From Candidatus Desulfofervidus auxilii (GTDB taxonomy: Bacteria > Desulfobacterota > Desulfofervidia > Desulfofervidales > Desulfofervidaceae), in the NCBI GenBank assembly GCA_030262725.1, contig JAJSZS010000008.1, forward strand, positions 1 through 64,000: a DNA stretch of 64,000 bases, read 5' to 3'. This document shows positions 1 to 10,039 of this stretch, in pieces. Below the pieces are notes generated by a model that ran no database searches, had not been told where the DNA came from, and saw nothing but the letters and a program-made list of their open reading frames with translations. A program made the translations under genes and the position numbers. The number at the start of each line of letters is the position of its first letter. Within the stretch, counting starts at the first letter, position 1.

Positions 1-797
1 AATATCCACTGTATAACTTCATCCACAGTGGTATCTAATGTAACTGCCCTTCTAGCTAGCCAATAACGATAATCATCACCAAAAGGAATATCATTCAAAT
101 AACCATTATGATAGCCAGCACCAACTGAATTATAATATTGCATTGCTAACAATGCTCTTTCTTCATTCCATTGACTATAAGGCACTATGAAATTATTTAC
201 ATCAAATCCTAAAGCTATCAATTCTTCTTTTGACATTTCAAGTTCTCTTTCAACAGAATCAGACCTTATTTCATAATTTGAAGGATCATCACTATTAAAT
301 GTATGAATATAAAGAGTTTTTGTCTCATCATCGAAATAAAATGAACCTGGGGTGTTTTCCACTCCACTAATAGACCATTTTTTCTTTAACGGAATTCCGT
401 TTTCTACAACAAAAGGCAATTCATCATATTGATAATTAGTTAATGATTGATAAGTATAGTTCATACCAGAAACTTTCTGCCATTCATTAAATATCACCTC
501 ATCCTGATAGCTTTGGGGAATTTTATTAAAATGAGGGTGACTTTTACTATGTGAACATATTTCCCAACCTGCGCTTTGCATTTCAAGAAGCTGATTAACA
601 TTCATTTTCGACCAACTTCCAATACGATTCGAAATAACATTAGCAGTTCCCACAAATCCATACTGACTCAAAATAGGAAAAGCAGATTCGTACACGCTTT
701 TATGACCATCATCAAAGGAGAAAGTGAGCATTGCACTATTCGCATAAGGAGATAATACAAAGATTATAAGCATCAAGAAAATAAATTTTCTTAACAT
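1..797 (-). CDS. Polysaccharide deacetylase (NodB-like), C-terminus cut by window edge
   Basis: The reading frame runs from an ATG at 797 off the left edge without a stop (265 codons seen). It starts with a signal peptide (about residues 1-22). The NodB signature follows: TFSFDDGHKS around residue 26 (catalytic and metal Asp) and the metal-binding HSKSHPHF near residue 90. Family members are carbohydrate esterase 4 enzymes that remove N- or O-acetyl groups from polysaccharides, here presumably in the periplasm or at the surface. A GGAG ribosome-binding site lies about 8 nt before the ATG. The gene is separated by 254 bp from the exopolysaccharide operon to its right and probably modifies the same polymer (inference). 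A long stretch between the two motif blocks is not assigned. Confidence 0.85.
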   Translation of the reverse strand, partial: MLRKFIFLMLIIFVLSPYANSAMLTFSFDDGHKSVYESAFPILSQYGFVGTANVISNRIGSWSKMNVNQLLEMQSAGWEICSHSKSHPHFNKIPQSYQDEVIFNEWQKVSGMNYTYQSLTNYQYDELPFVVENGIPLKKKWSISGVENTPGSFYFDDETKTLYIHTFNSDDPSNYEIRSDSVERELEMSKEELIALGFDVNNFIVPYSQWNEERALLAMQYYNSVGAGYHNGYLNDIPFGDDYRYWLARRAVTLDTTVDEVIQWI

Positions 798-873
798 TTT
801 ATTTCTCCATATTTTAACGATTTGACTATAATATATTTTTCAAAAAGTCAAGTAACAAAATGTTTTTTGCTTA

Positions 874-1012
874 CGAAGTGGAAATAACGAGGTGATTTTT
901 GCTTTAATTAGTTTAAACATAAAGTTGTAGAAATAAAATACAATTGGCAACTTAAAAATGTTATATTGCAAGAGCTAATCTTTTTGACTTTTTCTTCCCG
1001 AAGTGGAAATAA
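874..1012. repeat. 14-bp direct repeat pair in the 798-1051 intergenic region
   Basis: CGAAGTGGAAATAA occurs at 874-887 and again at 999-1012, in the gap between the deacetylase and the sulfotransferase. No gene, hairpin or convincing promoter was seen in the gap apart from this pair. It could be a regulator site pair or a remnant of a longer repeat. Confidence 0.5.
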
Positions 1013-1051
1013 ATGGACGATAATTTTCATTTCCATTTTAATCTAAATTCA

Positions 1052-2044
1052 CTATTTACTTGCCGGCTTACTTCCCACTTTAAATTTTACTTTTTTGCCC
1101 TTTAAAGCACTGTTAAATAATAAGTTTGCCCTAACTACCTGTAGCATTCTTAAAGGTATTCCAATAAAAAGATCTCTAAATAGAAAACAAATTTCTTTAA
1201 TACACATTTTTGAACATTCTATTTCATAATTGTATATCTTAAGATATCGTTTAGCTAAAAAAGTAAATGCTTTTATTTCATAACTATTTAGTGTTTTTTT
1301 CCATTTATATATATTTTGAGGCGAAATAGGTTTAAAAATCAGTTCAGAATGATGTGAACCTATATAATATTTACTCTTCTTATAAAAATTGAGTATTTCA
1401 CTTTCGTAATTAATATTCAAGAAAAAGCATATTTTTTTTAATACTTCTTGAGGTTCCATAAGAAGATCTTCATAACGAATTCTCATCTTATTAGAATTTG
1501 GCACATATTTAAGAAATTTCTCTATCTTATAATTTTTATATTGCCACTCTAAAGCAACAACAGCAACATTATTTTTCGTTGGATCCATTTTACGCCAACT
1601 ATCAAAGACATCTCTACCATCTCTTACAATATGAATAAATTTTGCTTCTGGAAATAACTGATATAGCAATTTTATTTTTCTAAACAATGAAGGTGTTTTA
1701 TCTCCCCAAATAATTTTCCCTTCGTGTTTAGCATAACTTAAATAAAGGCTTTCAATAAGTTCTTTCAAAGTTATTTCTTTTTGTTGTTTTAAATTTTCTA
1801 AAAAGTCTGAATAATCATAGTTCCATAAATGGAAATGAGGACTATTTCTTAAGTAGTTATAAATTCTTTTTAAGGACTCACCATAAAAAGGTTTTTTAAA
1901 ATACTTATATTTTAAAAGTGGTCTTAAAAATTCAGCCTCTTCAGGTATAGCAATTTTTGAATGGCTGTTTAGAATAAGACGTAACAGAGTTGTACCAGAC
2001 CTTTGAGTACCCAAAATAAATATTGGTGGTTTTTTACTATTCAT
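1052..2044 (-). CDS. Sulfotransferase family protein (1 of 3)
   Basis: 330 aa. The N-terminal FILGTQRSGTTLLRLIL is the 5'-phosphosulfate-binding loop of PAPS-dependent sulfotransferases. IHIVRDGRDVFDSW near residue 140 is the 3'-phosphate-binding motif. The enzyme is expected to move sulfate from PAPS to a hydroxyl or amine of a sugar. It is the last gene of the operon that starts with APS kinase at 9886, which would supply PAPS. The lysine-rich tail is unassigned. Acceptor unknown; the polysaccharide made by the surrounding genes is the obvious candidate. Confidence 0.85.
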   Translation of the reverse strand: MNSKKPPIFILGTQRSGTTLLRLILNSHSKIAIPEEAEFLRPLLKYKYFKKPFYGESLKRIYNYLRNSPHFHLWNYDYSDFLENLKQQKEITLKELIESLYLSYAKHEGKIIWGDKTPSLFRKIKLLYQLFPEAKFIHIVRDGRDVFDSWRKMDPTKNNVAVVALEWQYKNYKIEKFLKYVPNSNKMRIRYEDLLMEPQEVLKKICFFLNINYESEILNFYKKSKYYIGSHHSELIFKPISPQNIYKWKKTLNSYEIKAFTFLAKRYLKIYNYEIECSKMCIKEICFLFRDLFIGIPLRMLQVVRANLLFNSALKGKKVKFKVGSKPASK

Positions 2045-2071
2045 TAGTTAGTTCCTTTGAAAATTTAATTA

Positions 2072-3478
2072 TTACCAAAAATTTATACTAGAAGTTTCAA
2101 GAAGCTCTATTAGCATTTCTTGTTTTCCCCATGGAAAATAATACCAAGTAGTAGCAATCATACCAAGAGGTTTTGGAACAAGTTTTTTCATAAATGATGA
2201 AAAAGTTGCAATAGCTCTTTCATCTTTAAAAGTAGCGCCAATGACTTCAAAGCCTTTTTTTCTAAAATAAATAATAGAAGAATATGTTTTTTGTGGAAAG
2301 TAAATCCAATCAGCAATAATAACGTTTTTATTAATAAAATCTATTGCTTTATACATTTGTTTATATCCACCATTTTTTTCTTTTTTAAGCATATCACTCC
2401 ATATAATAGTTCTTACTCCTTTCTTAAAAAGAAAATCGGTTATAATGTTAATATCTTTTGCAAAAAGCCTATAACTTATAGGCGGATTATATTTGTGCAT
2501 ACCAAAACATTCATCGTGTCCTATATGAAAGTACTCAGGATGAAATAAATTTAACAACTCTTCAATTAGATCAAAAACTATTTTATAAACTTCTTTCTTT
2601 TTGGGATCGTAACACAAAAATCTTTTAGATTTTTGTAAAAGCTTGTGCTGAATTAATCGCGGATATGCAGGAGCCAATAATCTTTCTTGTTTACACAAAA
2701 GATTTAATTCAGGAATTACGATAAAATATCTTTTTTTTGCAAAGTTAATAATGTCCCTAAGTTGATTTTTAGACAAAGCATTGGGACTCGAAATTTCAGG
2801 ATGACTACTATATTTTAAATTATTATCTATATGTAAGATCAAAACATTAAATTTCAATTCTGAAGCGATCTTTATAACTTCTTTTAATCTTTTAATATTG
2901 AAAGTATCGAAGACTGTCATATGAACAGCACGGAACGGAAAAATAGGATAATCAGATATTACGAGTGTTGGAATTGACAAATATTTCTTGCCACGCACTA
3001 TTCGAATATGACTCATTAAAATTATTTGTTTTATTGTTTGAATTGCATAAAATAATCCTTTTTTACTATTAAAAGAAACAAGGAAAAAATCCTTTGTAAT
3101 TATTATAGCATATCCTTCATCATTTTTTATTTTGATTTCCCAAGCATCAAGAAGTTTTTTTGCCAAAGGGTTTGTAGCTTTTAAAAAATATATAGAAGGT
3201 CTATAAGATAAATGGTCTTTATTTAAAATTTTATATCGATACTGACCGCAAATTTTAAAAGACTTTCCAATAATCTCTTTTATATTTTTCCAAAAAAGAT
3301 TTAGTTCAAATTCATAGTCATTGCTATCAAGAAAAATCAGTGTTTGTGAATCGAATCTAAATTCGCTGTTGTCAAGCCAATAAAATTTTTTAACAGGTGG
3401 AATAAACGCAAACAAAGATCTATAAAAAAGAAAGGTTAAAAGAATAATAAGAACATTAAAAAAGAAATTTTTAATCAT
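2072..3478 (-). CDS. Glycoside hydrolase family 20-like protein, membrane-anchored or secreted
   Basis: 468 aa. It has an N-terminal hydrophobic segment (about residues 5-27), a beta/alpha N-terminal domain, then a TIM-barrel-like region with YFHIGHDECFG near residue 318. The adjacent Asp-Glu pair matches the substrate-assisted catalytic pair of GH20 beta-N-acetylhexosaminidases (usual motif H-x-G-x-D-E). The SDYPIFPFRAVHM segment resembles the conserved start of the GH20 barrel. The first 8 nt overlap the upstream ligase gene, so the two are translationally coupled. Its likely role is trimming or editing an amino-sugar-containing exopolysaccharide. The family call is good; substrate is inference. 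Confidence 0.75.
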   Translation of the reverse strand: MIKNFFFNVLIILLTFLFYRSLFAFIPPVKKFYWLDNSEFRFDSQTLIFLDSNDYEFELNLFWKNIKEIIGKSFKICGQYRYKILNKDHLSYRPSIYFLKATNPLAKKLLDAWEIKIKNDEGYAIIITKDFFLVSFNSKKGLFYAIQTIKQIILMSHIRIVRGKKYLSIPTLVISDYPIFPFRAVHMTVFDTFNIKRLKEVIKIASELKFNVLILHIDNNLKYSSHPEISSPNALSKNQLRDIINFAKKRYFIVIPELNLLCKQERLLAPAYPRLIQHKLLQKSKRFLCYDPKKKEVYKIVFDLIEELLNLFHPEYFHIGHDECFGMHKYNPPISYRLFAKDINIITDFLFKKGVRTIIWSDMLKKEKNGGYKQMYKAIDFINKNVIIADWIYFPQKTYSSIIYFRKKGFEVIGATFKDERAIATFSSFMKKLVPKPLGMIATTWYYFPWGKQEMLIELLETSSINFW

Positions 3479-4787
3479 TGTTCAAAACTGACTCTTTATT
3501 TTTACTCCATGCCTCACCCATAGCCAAAAAAACTGGTAATAACCAAGAAGTAGAAGGATAACCTTCGACACTTTCGGTTAATCCACCTATAAAATAAGCA
3601 CAAACTAATCCAATTGCTAAATAAATAGCACGAACATTATATTTAGAAACTTGCAACAATCTATAAACAATGAGCAAACGAAAACATAAAAAACCAATTA
3701 ATCCAATCACTCCAACATCAAATAAAGTTGTAAAATAATCACTTTGAGCCGAAGCAAAATTAGTTCTTGGCCAGTAAACTATTCTCCACGCACTATAACC
3801 CATACCAAACAACAGAGCATCATGTTTAACTAGGGTTTGATACATCCATACCCAAACTTTGACTCTGGTGTGAAAAGAATTAATGCTATATGAACTAGTA
3901 TTTTCTATATAAGTTTTTAAAGGAATAGAAAAAATCTCTCTTAATTGTTGATACATTGAAGTATGGACAAAAAATATCAACGCGCAAAACATAACTCCTA
4001 TAACTACAGAATAATATTTTATTGGTTTATTTCTATAAGTGTAAAAAAGTGTTACTAATAGACTTAACATATACACTATAACGCCAATTTTAGCGCCTCC
4101 AAAATATACAGCAACAGGAAGCGTAAAAAATACTACTACATAATAATATTTCGAAATTTTTTTAGTGACTATATAATAATAAAAGATAGGGACAAGCACA
4201 CTTACAAATATAGAAAAACTATGAGGAAATTCAAAAAATAAAAAATGAAATTTAATACTTCTTGATGTATCATAACTAAAATTACTTATAAAAGCAAGAC
4301 ACAATCCTAGAAAAGAAAACAAAAGAAACAAAACGGCTAGAAAGTAACAAAAAATTTTATCAAAGTCTTTAAACTTTAATATACTTATTTGACAGAAATA
4401 ATAAATTGCTAAAAAAGATAAAACTTTACTACCTAATCTAAAAAAGGACAAGAAATTCCAATGATAAACCAGAGTGAAGAACAAAAAACATAGGTATACA
4501 ACAAAATATTTTAATAAACTGTGATTTAAATAATCTTTATTTTCCAAAATATTTAAAAGATGAAATAAAAATAAAAAAATACAAAACAAATTAATAACAC
4601 CTGTAAGACTAATATAAGGAAACATAATAGCAAAAACCTTTTGAGCAGTTCCACTTACCATATGAATTACAAAAAGCATAGGGAAAATATATTCTATTTT
4701 AAGAAAGCAAAAAATGGCAAAAATAATAAAAAAATAAAAAATAAATGATGTACTAATTTTTGCTAAAAATTCATTAATCTTAAACAT
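3471..4787 (-). CDS. O-antigen polymerase/ligase-like membrane protein (Wzy/WaaL type)
   Basis: 438 aa, about 10-12 hydrophobic segments, with a long periplasmic loop around residues 270-345 that includes GMGYSAWRIVYWPRTNFASAQSD cut here only by residue count (region about 325-350). This architecture and the loop position fit the Wzy_C/O-antigen ligase family, which polymerises or transfers lipid-linked repeat units on the periplasmic face. The gene sits between a GT4 and GH20 in a polysaccharide operon that also has a flippase, which makes a Wzy polymerase the most economical role. Polymerase and ligase cannot be told apart from sequence alone. Confidence 0.75.
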   Translation of the reverse strand: MFKINEFLAKISTSFIFYFFIIFAIFCFLKIEYIFPMLFVIHMVSGTAQKVFAIMFPYISLTGVINLFCIFLFLFHLLNILENKDYLNHSLLKYFVVYLCFLFFTLVYHWNFLSFFRLGSKVLSFLAIYYFCQISILKFKDFDKIFCYFLAVLFLLFSFLGLCLAFISNFSYDTSRSIKFHFLFFEFPHSFSIFVSVLVPIFYYYIVTKKISKYYYVVVFFTLPVAVYFGGAKIGVIVYMLSLLVTLFYTYRNKPIKYYSVVIGVMFCALIFFVHTSMYQQLREIFSIPLKTYIENTSSYSINSFHTRVKVWVWMYQTLVKHDALLFGMGYSAWRIVYWPRTNFASAQSDYFTTLFDVGVIGLIGFLCFRLLIVYRLLQVSKYNVRAIYLAIGLVCAYFIGGLTESVEGYPSTSWLLPVFLAMGEAWSKNKESVLNND

Positions 4788-4789
4788 AA

Positions 4790-5989
<1,200 letters not shown>

Positions 5990-6002
5990 TTACCTAAAAG
6001 TA

Positions 6003-6908
6003 TTATAATAATGGATACCCGTATCTAAAATTCAGAAAACCACCAATTAGTAAAAAAGAAATTTTATTAACTAATCTAATGTTTTTTCGATAGTCCTTAT
6101 TGAATTCAATTTTAACATTTTTTTTAAATCGCCATCGACTGCCTGCAATATTATGAATATTTTCTGTAATAGGATAACTCAAAACAGTTCCTGATGGGTC
6201 TAAGCCAAGCCATTTATATATTCTCTTCATTATATTTTCAGTATCACTTGATAACTCCTCATACAATACTCTAAAATAATGAAGATTTGTGATGTTACTT
6301 TTACCAATGTTTTCAGCAGCAATATTACATATTGTTCATCTAAAAGCAGTTCTTAAAGGATTCACTCGTGGAGTGAATACATTTTTACCATAACTTGGTT
6401 TAATTCTTGGAATCGAACAAGAATGAGTAACAGCCATACCATCTCTTACTAAATGAATGAAATATATCTCAAATAGATCACTTTTTATATAAATTTTTAA
6501 TCTAGAAAATAATTTTGAAGAATCAACAATAAATTTACATTTAGTAAGATCTTTTACTGTTTTAAGCAATCTATAATAATTATTTTGAATTTTTTTTATT
6601 TTATTTGGAGGAATAATATCTATTAAGGTAAGATTATTTAAAATTTTAGAAATTTTGTTTGGTGGATCATTATAATCTAATCTAAAATTTGTCTTTTCTG
6701 GTAAATTTTCAAAGATTTTATTCCAAAAACTACAAGAACTTATTTTCTTTCCACAAGAGCACAAAAGATCTTGTGATAACCATTTATCAAGAAACATCAA
6801 TTCTCCTAAACTTTGAATTTCTTTATGATTATTTAGAAGTAAATCCAATAATGTAGTACCACTACGTCCTGTAGGGCCAATATAAATTACTTTTATCCTC
6901 TCCTGCAT
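6003..6908 (-). pseudogene. Sulfotransferase (2 of 3) interrupted by one in-frame TGA
   Basis: Read through the TGA at 6336-6338, the frame is 301 codons long, close to its 312-aa neighbour, and shows no frameshift. The first part has the PAPS loop IYIGPTGRSGTTLLDLLL, a CSCGKKISSCSFW cysteine segment also seen in the neighbour, and IHLVRDGMAV. The downstream part has YEELSSD and a conserved NIAGSRWRFKK block matching the neighbour's SGNPMRFKK. The residue at the TGA aligns with Trp in the neighbour (TAFR-stop against SAFEW), so a TGG to TGA change is the simplest cause. No SECIS hairpin lies at the required distance, which argues against selenocysteine. It could be a real nonsense mutation or a sequence error. 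Confidence 0.8.
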
Positions 6909-6918
6909 CTTTAACTTT

Positions 6919-7857
6919 TCACTGTTTAACTAAATTATAATTAAACTTTAGCAATAAAGGCAAAGTAAATGTACTTACTATTAAACGTTGACTAAAAGAC
7001 ATCTTTTGATGCCATTCTTTATCGTATTTTATTTCAATTTTTCCCTTTTTAAACCGCATTGGATTTCCAGACACTGTATGATTTTCGGTTAAGGTTAAAA
7101 TGTTCTTTTGAAGAATATTTGAAACATCTCTTTTTATACCGAATTTTTTCAATATAATTCCTATAATCTTATCCGGACTGCTAACTAAATCTTCATATTT
7201 AACAAATATATAATTATTAAACATTTTTTTTGTAACTAGAAATAACAAATTAATTTTATTCCATTCAAAAGCACTTTTAAATGAAGAATAACGTGGCATA
7301 TAAACGATTTTATTTGTTATTTCAGGTCGTATTTTTTTCCTTTGCCATGAATAAGCGACAGCACAACTATGTCTAACTAAATGAATAACGTTAAGTTCAA
7401 TATTTTTTAAATTCAAAAGGACAAATGCATGAAGTGGAACCTTAGATGAATCTATGATAATATTACATGAAGCTACCTTTGCTATACTTGTATAAAGTTT
7501 AGAAAGTATTTGGATGTAATTTTTTAGTCTAAAATCAAAATCCCTAAATCTAATTTTAGGGAATAACAGAAAAGGTATATACCTCATTCTTTGCACAGAA
7601 TTTCTTAGCTTAAGAATATTTATTACATCTGAAGAGCTAATTTTTCCAAAGGCTTTTTCAACAACTTCTCTCCAAAAATCGCAAGAATTAAAAGGTTTAC
7701 CACATCCACATAATTGGTTTTCTAAAAAACTCCTTTCCCAAATAAGCCAAAGTTCTCCTGCAGAGAAGAATCCTTCAAATTCTCCTAAAATTCTTTCTAA
7801 AAGAGTGCTTCCGCTTCTTCCATATCCTGCGATATAAATAATTTTGATCTTTTCCAC
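6919..7857 (-). CDS. Sulfotransferase family protein (3 of 3)
   Basis: 312 aa. IYIAGYGRSGSTLLERIL at the N-terminus is the PAPS 5'-binding loop, and NVIHLVRHSCAVAYSW near residue 155 is the 3'-binding motif. A CGCGKPFNSCDFW cysteine cluster near residue 50 is shared with the broken paralogue next door, so the two likely arose by duplication. FVKYEDLVSSP near residue 220 fits the family. It lies 28 bp downstream of the flippase in the cysC operon. Predicted to sulfate the exopolysaccharide or its lipid-linked precursor in the cytoplasm. Confidence 0.87.
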   Translation of the reverse strand: MEKIKIIYIAGYGRSGSTLLERILGEFEGFFSAGELWLIWERSFLENQLCGCGKPFNSCDFWREVVEKAFGKISSSDVINILKLRNSVQRMRYIPFLLFPKIRFRDFDFRLKNYIQILSKLYTSIAKVASCNIIIDSSKVPLHAFVLLNLKNIELNVIHLVRHSCAVAYSWQRKKIRPEITNKIVYMPRYSSFKSAFEWNKINLLFLVTKKMFNNYIFVKYEDLVSSPDKIIGIILKKFGIKRDVSNILQKNILTLTENHTVSGNPMRFKKGKIEIKYDKEWHQKMSFSQRLIVSTFTLPLLLKFNYNLVKQ

Positions 7858-7884
7858 ACTGTATTCCTCAGACAGATTTTATTC

Positions 7885-9207
7885 TCATAAAGCCTTCCCA
7901 AATCCAAAATTAAAAGCTAGACTATTAACACCTAATCGTTTTCGCACAAGCCACCACAATGCTATATTCCATGTTACCATTGAAATTGCCGTAGCTATTG
8001 CTGCTCCTTTGATGCCATAGGGAGGAATTAAAATAAAATTTAGCAAAATATTAACCCCTGCAGCTAGAGCTAAACCTCGCGCAGTGTCCTTTTCATGACC
8101 AGTCATGTTTAAGAGAACGCCAACAGAACCCACTGCTGAATTTACCACTTGTCCTAAAAGAAGGATTAAAAGAGGAATATAGGCAAGAATAAAATCTTTT
8201 CCAAATATTAAGCTAAGAAGGGATTTCCCAAAAAATACAAAAAGGCATGTAATAAGTAAATTAAAACCAAATATAGCTTGAGCACTACGCGTTACTAAGC
8301 GTTGAAGTCTGTCCATTTCCTTTTTTGCGTAAAGAGTTGCGAAACGTGGAGCTACAACCATATTTACTGCTTGAAGACCAAAAGCAGTCACTAAGGCCAT
8401 TTGCACCGCTACCCTGTAGATTCCTACTTGAGCAGGGGGTTTAAAAATCCCAAGCATTACTATATCCGTTTGATTATTTATTACCCACATACTAGCAATA
8501 AAGGCAAGGGGAATTAAACTACTAAACCACCTCTTTCCTTCATAGATTGGTTTAACTTTATATACATTTAAGGGAGTATTCCGATAAAGCAACCACGCCC
8601 CTATTATAAAAGCAATTCCTGCTGCTGTTACATTAAGAGCCATTGCTTGTGGAGGGGTAAGTTTTTGGTGAAAAAGAAAAAATACAATACATAAAAAAGC
8701 AAAAAATAAAGCAGGGCGAATAAAAAATTCAGGAAGCTGCCCTATGACAACTTTATGTAAACCTCTTAAAGCAGCTCCTCTCAAATTTCCAAGAGAAACA
8801 AGAGGAACAAGAAAAAGAGCCCATAAAAAGGTCCATTCTTTAAGACCAAGTTTACCTTTTTTAAAGATAAGAAAAATTGAACCTATAACAATAATAAGAC
8901 TTATAGAAATAACCATTATTACTTTTCCTGCCCAACGCCAAATACCCTGCACAATTTCTGGTTTGTTTTTAGCCATACCTTTAGCTGTTTCCCGGACTAT
9001 AAGTTGTGGAAGCCCTGCTTGAGCTGGCATGGAGAGAAGAGCTATAAAAGCATAAGCATAAGCATATATTCCATAGCCTTCTGCTCCTAATATTCTTGCA
9101 AGAAGCACAGTAACCAAAAAAGAAAAACCAGCATGAGATATTTTTAACAAAAAACTCCAACTTGTTTCTTTTGCTAGCTGCGAATTTAATAGATATTTAA
9201 AATCCAT
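7885..9207 (-). CDS. Polysaccharide flippase (Wzx-like, MOP superfamily)
   Basis: 440 aa from the chosen start, with about 12-14 transmembrane segments. The N-terminal LLARILGAEGYGIYAYAYAF is the typical start of polysaccharide biosynthesis/flippase proteins, and the GIKGAAIATAIS block near the end is also characteristic. It would flip undecaprenyl-linked repeat units to the periplasm for the Wzy-like protein at 3471. An upstream ATG at 9249 would overlap cysC by 32 bp. The ATG at 9207 (MDFKYLLNSQLAKE) gives the usual family N-terminus and lies 10 bp after the cysC stop, so it is preferred. Confidence 0.85.
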   Translation of the reverse strand: MDFKYLLNSQLAKETSWSFLLKISHAGFSFLVTVLLARILGAEGYGIYAYAYAFIALLSMPAQAGLPQLIVRETAKGMAKNKPEIVQGIWRWAGKVIMVISISLIIVIGSIFLIFKKGKLGLKEWTFLWALFLVPLVSLGNLRGAALRGLHKVVIGQLPEFFIRPALFFAFLCIVFFLFHQKLTPPQAMALNVTAAGIAFIIGAWLLYRNTPLNVYKVKPIYEGKRWFSSLIPLAFIASMWVINNQTDIVMLGIFKPPAQVGIYRVAVQMALVTAFGLQAVNMVVAPRFATLYAKKEMDRLQRLVTRSAQAIFGFNLLITCLFVFFGKSLLSLIFGKDFILAYIPLLILLLGQVVNSAVGSVGVLLNMTGHEKDTARGLALAAGVNILLNFILIPPYGIKGAAIATAISMVTWNIALWWLVRKRLGVNSLAFNFGFGKAL

Positions 9208-9217
9208 TATTTTAAGA

Positions 9218-9886
9218 TTAAATAATTTTTTTTGTTTTAAGAAAATCAAGAATTTTATTTACACATTCGTCTATACTTAATTGGTCTGTTTCAAGAGTTA
9301 TTTCTGGAGATTCAGGCTCCTCATAAGGGTCATCCAGCCCTGTAAGTCCTTTTATTTCTCCTGCAAAAGCTTTTTTATAAAGTCCTTTTGGATCTCTCTG
9401 AATACATATTTCAAGAGGACATTTTACAAAAACCTCTATAAATTCTCCATCTGAAAGAAAGTTTCTAACCATCTTTCTTTGCTCTTTATAAGGTGAAGCA
9501 AAGGCACAAATAACTATAATACCCGCATCTACAAAGAGTTTAGCCACTTCACCTACACGGCGAATATTCTCATCCCTGTCCTTTTTTGAAAATCCCAAGT
9601 CTTTACATAAACCATGCCTTATATTATCTCCATCAAGAAGGTAAGTATGCACTCCCATGTTACACAATTTTTCTTCAAGCTCTCGTGAAATTGTTGTTTT
9701 GCCAGAGCCAGGAATTCCTGTAAACCAGATTACCGCAGGACGATGTCCTTTATTTTTTGTTCTTTGCTCTTTAGAAACCCTTGATTTCTGCCAATAAATA
9801 TTTTTGTTTTGAGTAGAATCATTTTTAGAAGTACCAGTTGTGGGAGAATAAGATGATGAATTAGAATTATAAGTTTTCTCATTCAT
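9218..9886 (-). CDS. cysC: Adenylylsulfate (APS) kinase
   Basis: 222 aa. It phosphorylates APS to PAPS. The P-loop is GIPGSGKTT near residue 58, followed by DGDNIRHGLCKDLGFS and the DENIRRVGEVAKLF signature, the FVKCPLEICIQRDPKGLY block and GLDDPYEEP, all diagnostic of CysC. The first 27 residues are a polar, Ser/Thr/Asn-rich extension not typical of the family. It is the first gene of the operon containing three sulfotransferase genes, so its PAPS probably feeds sulfation rather than assimilation. In a sulfate reducer, the APS would be drawn from the dissimilatory Sat reaction (inference). Confidence 0.95.
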   Translation of the reverse strand: MNEKTYNSNSSSYSPTTGTSKNDSTQNKNIYWQKSRVSKEQRTKNKGHRPAVIWFTGIPGSGKTTISRELEEKLCNMGVHTYLLDGDNIRHGLCKDLGFSKKDRDENIRRVGEVAKLFVDAGIIVICAFASPYKEQRKMVRNFLSDGEFIEVFVKCPLEICIQRDPKGLYKKAFAGEIKGLTGLDDPYEEPESPEITLETDQLSIDECVNKILDFLKTKKII

Positions 9887-9926
9887 TGCTATGCCTCTTC
9901 AAGATTTTTTTATTACCTTTACGTAG

Positions 9927-9944
9927 TAGCAACCTCTACTCCAT
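9927..9944 (-). promoter_or_regulatory. Weak sigma-54-like promoter before cysC
   Basis: On the minus strand the GG-N10-GC spacing is present (GG at 9942-9941, GC at 9930-9929) with TTGCT at -12, but the -24 half is TGGAG instead of TGGCAC. The predicted start would be about 30 nt before the cysC ATG. Low confidence because the -24 element is poor. Confidence 0.3.
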
Positions 9945-10039
9945 ACCTAGTGTTTAAATATTTTAAGAAATATAGCATACTTGTCTATTATAAGCTCATT
10001 GAATTAAAAGTCAAATTGCCTGAATTTGTTGACAGAAAA

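Noticed and set aside
6321-6338. Possible SECIS after the sulfotransferase TGA
   Set aside because: A 6-bp A/T-rich hairpin begins 1 nt after TGA with its loop at nt 8-10, far too close, and the neighbouring paralogue has Trp there, so selenocysteine is not supported.
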